Of a DNA stretch of 64,000 nt, positions 34,095 through 61,424 are shown piece by piece. The position numbers were made by a program, and so were the translations under genes. Every line of letters begins with the position of its first letter. Position 1 is the first letter of the stretch. This DNA comes from Datnioides undecimradiatus. Taxonomy: Eukaryota > Chordata > Actinopteri > Lobotiformes > Datnioididae. Where the stretch lies: positions 7,729,001 through 7,793,000 of the forward strand of contig WARS01000010.1 of NCBI GenBank assembly GCA_008933995.1. Direction: 5' to 3'. The notes under the pieces are model-generated. The model saw only the letters and a list, made by a program, of their open reading frames with translations. It did no database searches and had not been told where the DNA came from.

Positions 34095-34877
34095 GTAAGA
34101 GACTGTTCACAACTCATAGATGGAAAAACACATCAATAATGCCCTTAAATATCTCGTTTGATGTTGCAAATCAAAAACTAAAAATTTAAAATCACGAATG
34201 AGGAAATTAACTACAAAGATACATATCTTGTACTGGATGATATGCTTCTTCATTTCATTACAATATACACACACACTGTATTTTATTTTCTGCTAACCCC
34301 ACATGCACCATCCTGCAGTTGCAATACTCACATCAAATGGGTAGTAATCCACAGCTGAAAATAGTCCCTGACAAATGTTCTGTGTAAAATGATGATGCCC
34401 AGCTGTTTTAGAAAAAAAACAACTCAATCTTGAAATCGACATATTAATATAATTGTGGAGAAAAGGGCTCAGGCTGCAGTCATTCATTTGATTTGTTAAA
34501 AAATACACATTGTATTCACACTATTAACTGGAGATGGAGATGGAGATCAACTGAAAGTAATAATTCCCACTTAAATCTTGAAAAATTAATACATGATGCC
34601 ACTCACCCTATCAATGAACTCAGAGTAGCCTTCAAACCTAAAAAAAAAATAAATTAAAAAATGATTAAACAAGCGCTGGTGATGATCCAACACGTGGCAG
34701 ACAGACTTTGTCTTAGTAAACAAGTTCACATTTGCAAACAAATACATAACAAATAGTTGGACCTTGAAATTAAACTATGGTACACGGCTCTTTCTGCAGC
34801 ACAGAAATGTGACAGACTCCACCTCCGGACCTGAACTTAATAAACTAGGTCTATGAGATTAGGGGCTAATGTTCAGC

Positions 34878-36686
34878 ATGAGGGCGCTTACACTGCTGTG
34901 CTTGCTGGGATTTGTTCTCGTAGCCTCGGTAAGACTCATGTGTTGCAAGATTTATATTTTTACACAGATTACCTAAAAAAGAATAAACCTTTATAGATTT
35001 AATATAAACCTTTTTTGTGTCTTTCTCAAATACTTTGTTTAAAATAATTTAAATGGTAGTCTACAGTCATCCTGCTAGATATCTTGTGTGCTGTCTAACA
35101 TAGTGGGACTATTGCTTCACTAACAGATAAGGTTGCAAAACAAGACTTCAGTTTTAACCAGAACAGTGTTTACTCAAAAAAAGGGGATGTTTTACACAAG
35201 AACCAGGGACAGGGTGGATCCAAATATCATGCTGCTGTCTTTCTGAAGAAGCTTTACTGGCTGATGATTTGCTTGTAATCTAATGGCAATGATCATACTT
35301 AGAAGAAACAAAAAGGCAAAAGGACATTATGCACCCAAAGTTGTATCTTTAGATTAGGGGTTGGCTCTTTCCTACCAGTCCTACCAGTATTTCAATTTTA
35401 GGGGCTGGGTTAGTGTATAACAGTGTTTCCTCAAAATCAGAGGAAACCAACACTGCTGCAAATGGTTGGTGAGAAAAAGTGGCAGCAGTAGAAACTTGTT
35501 TATTGATTTATTTGTTTATTCTTTCATTTATTCATTCATTTATGTATTTTCAAGCCTGATACAAGCCTGATAAGACTGCGTTGTGGGTTATGTCAGCAAC
35601 AATCAAAAGCAGCATCTCATTTTTCTTCGTCTTTCTGTTTTAAACCTTGTTTGCGTGCGTTGTAAATGTATTTTAACATGTTTCTCTGTGCCCAACCCTT
35701 CATTGTCCCCACGTTCTTCTCATTTTACACTTTACAAGTCGATCAGGGAAATGCTGCTTTCTACCCTGCTCCCTACTGCTACACTGGCAAAACTACGCTT
35801 CATTTATCATGGGCCTGACAAACAACATTTGATCAGTTATGATCAGTGGCCTTCTTCGCCTTAAAAGTCATCAAGATCACTAAACGCGCGGCTCCTTGCT
35901 CAATGTTGCGTTGCGCGGCAGTATCGCCACCCTGCGGCTACCGACGGTCACAGCAGCACGCTGTTGGACAAAATAAAGCGTCAGACCGATGAGCCGAGAC
36001 AACGGGGAGGAGGTTTTGAGTTTGCATCAACAGCAAGTGATTCTCTTGTAAAAGCCATTTTAATCCTACTCTGATTTACCCGTTTAAAAGGAAAAGAAGA
36101 GATTAAAATATGACAGAAATTAGAGCGATTTTTCTCGATAAATTAACAAACTACTGTTCTTAAAGCACTACTTTGTCCGTTAGCGTCCAGCCTTTACTGA
36201 CTGCTCACCCACCTCCATCCATCCTAATAAATGCGGCAGTTACAAGTCAGCACATGGTGCACGGAGCCCGAGGTTATCTCACGGGCTCAAGAGACAATGT
36301 GTCACTGTAGATTTTAGACTCAGAAGAATCAGTGTCAGACTTAGCAGCATAGTTAAACATACTGTAACCGCAAATTCCTGAAGGAATAATTGTTCTTTTC
36401 TTTTTGTCCTTCAGAGTACTGGTTCCTGGAGTCCGCTTTTCGGTGACTATGATTCACCAAACGGACCGACTGACAGCGTCACAGGTAAACCATTCATGGC
36501 TCGCCGCATTTTCTGATATGATGCAAATAAAAATAGCATTTAGTCTGGAAGACATTTAAAAACTGCATGCGTGCTACAACGTTTACTTAAAGTGTTGGTC
36601 ATTGTCTCATTTCAGGGGCAACAAAACTGACTGACGGCGGAGCGGAGAAACGGCCGGCGACTCCTCTTAAATCCCCGCTGAAATGA
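34878..36686 (+). CDS. putative small secreted peptide, 63 aa, three exons
   Basis: Exons 34878-34928 (signal peptide MRALTLLCLLGFVLVAS), 36415-36484 and 36616-36686 join in frame (phases 0 and 1) to a 63-residue product. The mature part begins STGSWSPLFGDYDSPNGPTD and ends basic and proline-rich (EKRPATPLKSPLK) before TGA. It has no cysteine after the signal peptide and no sequon, so it is a short linear peptide with an acidic half and a basic half. A TATA-like TAATAAAC lies 40 bp before the ATG, and AATAAA lies at 36721-36726, 34 bp past the stop. Splice sites are standard (TCG|GTAAGA, tccttcag, ACAG|GTAAAC, atttcag). I do not know the family. The phase 1 second intron argues against an SCPP gene. 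Confidence 0.5.
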
Positions 36687-36720
36687 CATGATTATTCTGC
36701 GGGCGCCACCGCCCCTTTCA

Positions 36721-36726
36721 AATAAA
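36721..36726 (+). terminator. poly(A) signal of the 63 aa gene
   Basis: AATAAA lies 34 bp after the stop codon. The opposing cdv3 signal lies about 30 bp further on, so the two transcripts end nearly back to back. Confidence 0.5.
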
Positions 36727-36756
36727 CATTTCAAGCCTGTTGTGTGAGAAGTTTCT

Positions 36757-38777
36757 TTTATTTGTCAAAATGCTAGGCAGAAGGTCAAATGAAAATAAAA
36801 GCAGGAACCTTTAATCAACGATTTGTGAAAAATCAGCACCTACTCTGACAGGATGAGATGAGACCACGGGACTTCAGCGCGCGAGCACACGAGGGACACC
36901 AGGTTTAACACAAGTCTGAGTTTACAAACTGGACAACAAGACATTTTCTTGATACAGTCACTGCAGAAATCTTCATTTCCAATGTTTAAAGATTCAGACG
37001 AGGCTTCATTCACAAGGATCACTTTATTTTTTTGTGTTACGCTCTTCTCTTTTCATCACAAATACTGTCTATGTCCACCCAAAGTGTCCCAGCAGGGATC
37101 AACGCTCCCCAACATCTTTTGTGGGCAGGACAGAAACAGAGAACATAAATCCAGTTCTTCTTTACCGTTCTAAACATAACTATGCTCGCAGTTTAAAAAC
37201 CCATTTGATTTCAACTGGGCGTACCACTGTTTGGTAAGTGGATAGTACTCTGTTGGTTTGGTAATAGTTTCTTTTTGCAGATGAGAAAGTAGCTGCATCG
37301 CTCCGGCATTTAGGTTATCCACATGCTCGCTGCTCTACGCAACCGCAGTGAGAACTGACACAGCACAGGAGGAAAAAGCCTCAATTTAAAAAAAAAGAAA
37401 AAAAAAAAAAAGAGCTTAAAACTGGGGATGAAATGAACCATTTTACAATGAGAATGATAAAAATTTGGCCAACAACTAGTTTAAAGCGGTCAGTTTTTCA
37501 TACAGAAACATCTGGGACCATCTGGTGTCAAACCACAGTAAAGATCGTGTTAACAAAAGAATGGTTTCAGATTAGAGACGAGCTTTAATTTTGCTTTTGC
37601 TGAGACCAAAATAAAGCAAGGGCAGCAAAAAAACAAAACAAAACAAAACAACAAAAAAACAAAAAAAAAAAATTCAAGAAAAAAAAAAATCAAAAAAACA
37701 AAATCAAAAAAATCAAACAGTGGATATGAAAGACAGTTAGTAGCTGTAATCATCAGTCAAACTACAACAGCACTACATTCCTGAACAAAAAGGATTTTTT
37801 TCCATTTGTATTTTTGTGTCACAGAGTGGTGAGATCCAGAGGCAGGCAGCAGCCCGTCAGACAACAAGCAAAGTTCTCTTCTGATGAAACAGCAGTTTCT
37901 CTCGATCAGTAAGGCCACTTTATATAGAAACTCTAAAGGAGGACCACAACCTATCACTTCTTGTCCATAGATCTTTGCAGAGCGTCATCAGCATGAAGGA
38001 AAACAACAAAGCTTCAAGTTCCTAAATTAAAGAGCCTGATGGCCAGCTTGTATGTGGGGAGAGTTGGTGCGTGCCCCCCTTCACCATCACAGCAGGAAAA
38101 AACAAAAAAAACAAAAACAAAAACATGGAAGAAGAAGCTCAGTCCACATCGTCACCAACAGCTATACCGCTGAGGTAGTATCCCCAATCCCAAAGCCCCA
38201 ACCGCAACTCATAACAAAAAAACCACCCTAAAATACCAAGTGCGATTGGGTTAGAACGATCTTGCAAAAAAATATATATTTTCACAGAAGTTTGTAAAAT
38301 CATCTTGCCTAAAGTTAATCTTCGATCCTCTGTGGCTTTATCGAAGCAAGTTGAAGTCCAGAGAAAACACTGCGCCACACAACTGCTGCTCTGAGTACAA
38401 TCCACAAAGGACAACTACGTTGTCTTTTGTCGCTGCTGCAGTGTTGAACGTTTGGGTGTATTTTGCTAATTCCTTTTTCAATGATTCCCTCTTTCAGCAG
38501 CCCCTTCAGGTGCAGTCCTTCAGTTTTGCCCACCGAATGTGTGTCAATGTAAAGTGTGTCACTGATTTGTTCAAAGGGAGTCTGCATATGCTGCAGTGAT
38601 GTTGCTTGCGCGTGAGTGCGTATGTATGTGAGGCTGTGTGTGTGTATGTAACCAGTGTGCTGATGGTGGCAGCGTGAGCTCTGTCAGGGCTGAAGTTAAC
38701 ACAGCTGGAGTTCAGCTTCCTTCATGGGGCTGGGCCGGACCTTGCTGAAGGGGCCGGAGGGACGGAGGGGAGCATCT
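36757..38777 (-). other. cdv3: cdv3 3' UTR
   Basis: About 2 kb follows the cdv3 stop on the minus strand. Candidate AATAAA signals (TTTATT on the plus strand) occur at 36757-36762 and near 37025. The plus strand is A-rich at about 37387-37412, 37628-37708 and 38097-38127, so the mRNA would carry long U tracts, a feature that often affects mRNA stability. The frames within it are not convincing genes. Confidence 0.55.
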
Positions 38778-41049
38778 CTACTTATCCCCTAGGATGGCGT
38801 ACTGGTTGTCAAGCTGCAACTGCTGCATAGAAGCGCCGCTACTCTCCTCTCTGCCACGGTTCCTGTGTTTCACAACCTCAAAGGTCTTCTCCATTTCTCT
38901 ATCCCTGAAACACAGGCACGAATGGCTACAGTTAGACTTCATCTAGACATCAACCTCCCTGTTGTCTTTTGCAGTTGATTTCTACTTACTTGCGCGTCTC
39001 CACATGCTTGGCGGTGGCCAGAAGAGAGGGGAACTGTGTGTCACTGAAGATCTCAGGAGGGCCCTGATTGTGCACTCGTTTGGTGGAGGACAGCCGAGCT
39101 GCCGGAGGCCGATATACCCCTGGAGGCTTTGACTCAGGCACCTCTACGTCCTCTAAAATTCCAGAGTTGACACCAGTCTGTTATTTATTTGTTGTTTTAA
39201 GCAAAGCACATAACACAGACCTTAATCAGAGCTTTACAACTGCTTCAGTGTGTGTACGTGAATGATTTTTGTCATTAGCTCATATTAGCTGAGTCATAGG
39301 CCACTGTGACCCCTGTGTATCCCATAATTAACACGTGCTGAAGTAGGTTTACTCACCCACGGGTGCAGCAGCAGGAGCTGGAGCAGCACTGGACTTGTTC
39401 CAGGGACCAGACACTTTGTCTCCACTCACCAGAATGATTTCGCCATCCTCGCCAACCTCCTCTTTCTCATACTCTTCTTCCTCTTTCTCATCGCTGCAAA
39501 CAGCCAGAAGATGAGAAGTTGAGCAACACTGTGACACCATGATGAGCTATCAGGGATTATTTATTTTCTTCATATTAGTTTGACAAGTTAATACTGCACT
39601 GTGCACAAAGACAGACATAATAATATAAACAAAAAGTGATGAAAATGAACAGTTTTACATAATAAGTCATGAAAAGTTATCAATTTATTCTAAGCCAACT
39701 TCAGTCAGTGTTTATAAGTATTGAACGTGTTTTTTATATGAATAAACCAATCCAAATATAAATGTGGCCCAATCATATCATGATCATTAGACTCCATTGC
39801 CATCTTATCGTACCTAAAATGCTGGAAAAACAACGGCAGCTACATAAAACAATGTCTCTAAATACCGGAGAGTTTTAAACTCTTGCAAATACTGGCAGTG
39901 ATAGGGTTCGGCTATGATTTGAATTATATGCAAGTGTTGGATGACGGGGAGAAGTCACAGGGGCCATGGTCCTTTCTGGCCCCATCTTGATGGTTCCAAG
40001 ACCTAGATGTAAATGCAACAAAATGTGAAAAATGAGACATGACAACCACCAAATCCATATCTCACCTTATCTGTAAAGCTTGGAGCCGAAGCCCACTATA
40101 GTCCACTTCTTTCTGCTCAAACTCTTTCCATTCTTCATCCTCCTGAACACAAGGAAGCAATACGTCACATAATTCATCACAACCTAATAGTTTCTTTGTG
40201 GGGCTTGATTAATTAATAAATGCATCTAAACTCTGAAGATCTTCTAAAGAATGACTTCATAGGCCATCGCAATGTGTGGATCAATGATGAGCTTCCCCAG
40301 AGGTGTGACAAATTGTTAAACCTTACAACAGGTAACTCGGTTTGGTCACTCAGTCACACCTCCATGTCATTTTAAAGCTAAAAGTGCAGCCAACCCAGTT
40401 GAAACTAGTGACAAATGGCGGCTCGGCCTTGTTGGACAGCCACGATTCACCGGGAGGACTGACAGCTGCCCCATGAGCACAAGGCCACTGTCAGGATGTC
40501 AGCTTATAATTAGTGCACATATGTTTACGCGTGACTGATGTTTTGACGCGATACGAAAGCCAACGTTGTTAAAACACAGCACGAGACGCGTGTCGTGTTA
40601 AATTTTGTACCCCTTCACAATGTGTGTCAGGGGAGACCATATGCTACGTTAGCTAGCAACCGGCGTTTTCTCCCTTCACGTCAAAGTCTACGTCAGTGGT
40701 TTTTCTCCCCCAAACATCAGTGAGACGTTCAGGAGCTGTCAGCAAATGTGGCTGAATTTAATCAGGAAGCGAGATTTGACGGGGGGAACAAAATTTGACA
40801 CGACACCGGTATCTGAAAAAGACGCTGAGGCAGAAAAAAGTTACCGGGAGCAGTGTCGGTTACCTTTTCAATCTGCGCGTCCTGATTCTCGTTTTTCGCC
40901 GATTTTTCCTTCTCCCTCTTTGTCTTTTTCACCACAGCTGACGTGGACCCGGTACCGGACTCCTTGCCCTTTCCTTTCTCTTTCTTCTTCTTTTTATCCC
41001 GCTTGGCAAAGAAATCGTCCAGGCTCTTCTCCGGTGGTACATCCGCCAT
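38778..41049 (-). CDS. cdv3: cdv3 (CDV3 homologue), complete, 229 aa
   Basis: Five coding exons on the minus strand: 40864-41049, 40066-40142, 39357-39493, 38990-39152 and 38778-38904, joined in phases 0, 2, 1, 2. The protein starts MADVPPEKSLDDFFAKRDKK and is very Lys-rich at first. It then has EWKEFEQKEVDYSGLRLQAL, SGPWNKSS, GVYRPPAARLSSTKR, PPEIFSDTQFPSL and EMEKTFEVVKHRNRGR, ending LQLDNQYAILGDK. Each block matches mammalian CDV3 in the same order. CDV3 is a conserved intracellular, mostly disordered protein that was first noted as up-regulated in carnitine-deficient mouse heart. Its molecular role is not established. The Gly/Ala-rich insert of mammalian exon 1 is missing, so the fish protein is shorter. 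Start chosen: first ATG, matching the family N terminus. Confidence 0.95.
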
Positions 41050-41340
41050 TTTCAAAGAGCAACGTTAACTAGTTCGGCTAACTGAGCAATGACAAAGGTG
41101 AAGATCTGCTCTGAGACAATGAGAACAGCTGCTCAAACGGCCACTAAAAGATAAAGGAACTCCTTAATCTGACGGTTTAACTTCTGTTACAGGCTGATAA
41201 AAACGTCCGCCCTGAGTCCCCTGGCTGAATCGCAAGCTACCCTGTCAACCATGCCATGCACAGGCTATTTGACAAATCTGTACTGTAACCCGGAACAACT
41301 TCGACCCTGAACCGGAAATAATAGCCTCATACAAATTAAA
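41050..41340 (-). promoter_or_regulatory. cdv3: cdv3 5' UTR and probable CpG-rich promoter
   Basis: The sequence just upstream of the cdv3 ATG, and the start of its first intron (about 40390-40870), have many CpG dinucleotides compared with the AT-rich DNA beyond 41340. No TATA box stands out. This fits a housekeeping-type promoter, with transcription starting somewhere in this interval. Confidence 0.45.
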
Positions 41341-42690
41341 ACCACAGCGTTTATATACCTATATATATATATAGGTATAAAGTTTAAATTTTTTTTTATT
41401 TATTACCTGTTTATATTTAATTACTTTTTTGTTTAAACTGAAGTTAGCACAATCTTCTTGTTGCTACACAACAAGTAGCTAGTTAAATTATACCTCAAGA
41501 TCTAATATGTATAAATTATACTATAAGTACATAATAAATCATAGTTAATAATAAAAAATGAAAAACTAAAAAAAAATTGTAATGCAATTTAAGAACTGAA
41601 AATATAGACTAAGCAGCCGAATAAGTCATTTAGTTCTCAAAGGCATTATCAATCATATAGTGTCAATAACAACTATAACATCAGCTTACAGAAATGTCAG
41701 ATATCAACCTTGCACCTTGTAAGAACCTACCATATGTAAATACTTTCAATAATTACTTATATATAAACAATTGTATTATTTACATATGCCACAAGTTGGG
41801 TGTGTGTATAGATATTGTATATTCTATATTCTATATCCTGAAATGTGAACGTGTTTAGACTTCTGTAAGTACATTGAGACCAGTTTCTTCCATTTTGTAA
41901 ACACACTTAGCATATTATGTCAAAATCATGACTCAACTATATGGGAATGAGAGTGATGGTGGTCACAGAAAAAAAAATGCTGAAATGAACCACAAACCCA
42001 ACCTTCTCTTGACTTTCTGTTTTAAAATGTGAGATATTCAGTCAGACCCTTGACTTCATGCTGCACATTTTATATGTATATTTTATAACATTGTTGTTTG
42101 TTTTTTAATTTAAGAACCAATTTCTCACCCTGGCTGTTTAGTTACAGGACAGCTTGGAGCAGATGTATTGATGAAATTGTTTACAAAGGAGGTTAAATCA
42201 GGAAGAAAAATATCAATAAGCACCCTTTTTGAATGAAAAACACCAATAATGTTGTTTTTGAAATAGAAGAAACTCCTGCACTGAAACCTCTTTGGAAATT
42301 TGGACAAAACAGCACGTGGCCTTTGATTTCAGAAAAATACTAAAGATGGGCACAAAAAAGCCCATTTTGAACAGGCCTTTCAAACTGTTAATAACACTCA
42401 CATCAAATTAAGCTGCTCCTCAGCAGTAATGCAGGCTTGTAAACAGATTATTGAACTGATGTCATATTCCCAGGGCTGGAAGGTCAGTTGACCAGCTGCA
42501 GCACTGGTGTACAAAGAGGAGATTCCAGAACACAGCATCAATGGATGTGCTGTGGTCGGCGAGACTGTTTACACAGCTTTGTCATAATATGGTATAGTGT
42601 TTAGCAACCTGTATGGCTCTATGAGGAAATGTCTGTTAATTACACTTGGTTTGAAAGAAGATAAATAAGACAAATGCAATGGCCAGTGTG
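41340..42690. other. AT-rich intergenic DNA, cdv3 to tmem108
   Basis: No gene is supported. The stretch is AT-rich, holds a perfect 26 bp TA-rich palindrome at 41354-41379, and has no long open frame. Confidence 0.6.
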
Positions 42691-43389
42691 TTTTTCTTTG
42701 TTTTATTGCTCAGCAGTAAAAAGTACAGTGTATACTACAGTACAAAAAATACATAATGTTGAACACTGCTCCACTGTGCCACTGAACGTTTTGTAAAATA
42801 TCCACTTTTGAGCGTGCAAAACAAAAAGCCCAGCTGTGAGCATCCAATGCAGGAAATATTAATATGTTTAACCATGTTAATTCAACATCACCTTTTGAAC
42901 CGGTGATTTGAGAACATCTCACAATGCAGAAAATCTTTAGCGATGATAGAGGCAGGCAGCATTGATTATTGAAGAAAACTGCAGCAATGCAAAGTGAATC
43001 AGATGAAAGAAGGACCACAGTTTCACTAATTAAACAAAATGTTCAAACACGCTTTTTTCTTTCTTTTTTTTAATTAAACTGCCTCTGTATGTGCTCACAG
43101 TAAATACTCAGCATACATTATTTATCTCAGTGTTTTTACTGGTCAACATTTTTGACAGCCTCTAACAGGTATTTATGTTCAGCGACAAATCCACAATCAT
43201 TCAGCATTTCAACGGACACAGTTTGCATTGATGGACAGACACAGTATTTTTGAAGGGAGATATTTACGGTAGCAAGGTTGGTGTAAGTGTTTTCTACAGC
43301 GTTGAGAAACTCTCTCTCAAACTGGACTCTAATCGGTAGACACTCCACGGTACAGACGAGACAAACAGACAGACACACACACAGAGGCA

Positions 43390-43392
<3 letters not shown>

Positions 43393-43439
<47 letters not shown>
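43393..43439. repeat. (CA)n microsatellite
   Basis: An almost perfect dinucleotide run of about 23 units, likely polymorphic. A second one lies at about 43587-43615. Confidence 0.95.
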
Positions 43440-43440
<1 letters not shown>

Positions 43441-43584
43441 CCAGGTAAAACTGAGCTGAAAAGTGGTAAAAAGTCTTGTTTGACTTAAAGTAACAGTGAT
43501 ATTTGGTTAAGGGGACAGCACGTTTGAACCCATCCATCCACATTTTACAGCACGCTCACACAGTACAAACAGGGCATTCACTCA

Positions 43585-43620
<36 letters not shown>

Positions 43621-43879
43621 TATAGAAAGGGCCAACATAAGGAATTAAGACATCTATGTGGTCCCTCTTAAGAGAAGCTGGTGACACATGAGGGGGAAAG
43701 CCATTTTGAGTCAATCAAAACTGCAGGATATAGACCCCAAATCACCTAACTATTTTGCTTCATATCAAGCATCAAATTGGGGCCCGTACTTATCAAACTG
43801 CTAAAAGTTACATTTTTGACTCATGTAAAGTTAAATATGTGAGAACTACAGAGATATCCAATTCCTATTTTATTTAAAC

Positions 43880-44300
43880 TGCTTTAAACCAAGAAGAGCA
43901 GATTTTTGGCCACTTGGGGGCAGCAGAAACATGTTGGTTACCTATTAGTGGCATATCATCACTTTTAAAGTTCATGTGGCTAATTTGACAGCAAAAGTTG
44001 CTTGCTGAAACACACAGCAGTTTCTGAGCCACGCTGATGTGTTTTTCTACCAGTTGAATGAAAGTCCATTATTCACTCTCTTTTAGCTCTGTCTTTGGTC
44101 TCCACCTACTCCTGAAGGAAAATATCTGCCTCTTTAGCAACAAAATGTCATTAAGCTAACCAAGATGTAAACTGTGTCTGGCTGTCTGGTGATTGGTCCA
44201 GAGCAGGTTATTTACAGCTGGATTGTAGAGCTTTATCTTTGAAAACAGGTGCCTCATGCAGCTTTAAACAACTGTATAAGAGCAGTGAGAGAGGACCAAG
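43880..44300. repeat. interspersed teleost repeat
   Basis: The stretch has phrases I recognise as highly repeated in perch-like fish genomes: CACTTGGGGGCAGCAGAAAC near 43911, a TTTGGTCTCCACCTACTCCT block near 44094, and GGTTATTTACAGCTGG near 44206. It has no coding potential. Family name and boundaries need a repeat library. Confidence 0.5.
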
Positions 44301-44339
44301 ACAGTGAAGTTACTATAATGTTCCATGAAGCTAAGGGTT

Positions 44340-44655
44340 AGGGTCACAATGGTATGAGATATTCACAGTCTCTGAAAATATTGCAGCTTCAGGATATCAC
44401 AGTATACAGTATTACACAAGTATGAATATTTTTTGTATCAGTTTCAATGACCCTTAACGCAGTAACGAAGAGAGGGTTTTTATGGTTGAGCTAATTCTTT
44501 ATTATAATTTCATAACATATTATGTCCTGACAGGAATGAACCTTTATATAGACCAATATAGTCAATGTCATAGATAAGCTAATGTATGCTGTATGATAAT
44601 CTTCAATGTTCATATCACAATGAACTGGGAAACTGGCATATTGCTGCAACCCTAG
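44340..44655. repeat. possible interspersed repeat
   Basis: It contains tracts like GGATATCACAGTATACAGTA and ends in ATATTGCTGCAACCCTAG, resembling a widespread fish repeat that ends in a similar CAACCCTAG tail. Recognition is from memory and weak. Confidence 0.3.
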
Positions 44656-45503
44656 CTGAGGGGAATGGTAATCTTATACACTGTTATTAAACAATATATT
44701 GATTATTATTAATATATTGATATTGATTAAAACCATTTTAAATGTTTAATTTTTGTTTTTTTTGTTTTACTCATAAAATTGATCAAATAAAACATTAAAG
44801 ACAACCAGGCAGGTGTGCACTAAATTTGCAATCTCTGATTGGCTGTTCCTGCTCAGAGTATACATATGAATAGTCATGTGATCGCTGTGAGAGCTGGTCT
44901 GCAGAGTTACTAAGTCCATTTATTTAATGTCTCTTGTTCTTCTTTTACCCAAGACTTTTCTTTCTTTCTTTCTTTTTAGTTTGCTCAGTTTGATAAATAT
45001 GGGCCCTGATCTCACCAACAGCATTTTGCCATAAGTCTCTGTTTCCCCCCTCACCAAGTACATAGGTGCTATATTCAAGTTCAGCAGGCTATAAGTATTT
45101 TGGGATTGATTTGAAAGGAAAAAGAAAGTTACAAAGAACTTCTTATATGTTTTCATAGCTCGTTTCTCTCTCTCTCTCTCTCTCTCTTCTACAGCAGATT
45201 TCATGTGGCAACATCCACAGTGCTATCACTATCAAGCCACTGTAGGGAAAACAAAACCACATGTAATCTGTATTTTATAAAGACAATAAAAACCTTTTAT
45301 CACAATTAAGCCTTTTGTAGAAAATGTACATCAGAAAAATATGCAGGTGCATTCTCATAGTAAATAGTATCTGTTTACATCGCTCTTCTCTCTGGTTGCT
45401 TTTTGTGTTTGTCATATACAGTATAAAGTCAAAGTCTCTGGATATTTACCACATATATAAAATAGACGACAACAGCAGGGGGGTAGAGGAGGAGGATCTG
45501 TCT

Positions 45504-61380
<15,877 letters not shown>

Positions 61381-61424
61381 GGTATCATGTGGTCCGGCTC
61401 CTCCTCCACAGTGCTCATGGTTCT

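Larger units (their letters stand above)
42702..45503 (-). other. tmem108: tmem108 3' UTR region, with repeats
   Basis: On the minus strand after the tmem108 stop, AATAAA signals occur at 44919-44924 (3' UTR about 0.6 kb) and 42702-42707 (about 2.8 kb). Between them lie interspersed repeats (about 43880-44300 and 44340-44655), a (TC)n at about 45165-45187, and two (CA)n tracts at 43393-43439 and about 43587-43615. The repeat load makes the proximal signal the more likely end, with the distal one as a long isoform. Confidence 0.45.

Noticed and set aside
31360-36726. Identity of the secreted locus as SCPP (tooth/bone phosphoprotein) genes
   Set aside because: Short phase 0 signal exons fit, but the last intron of the 63 aa gene is phase 1, there are no SxE phosphorylation clusters, and no SPARC-like neighbour is present.
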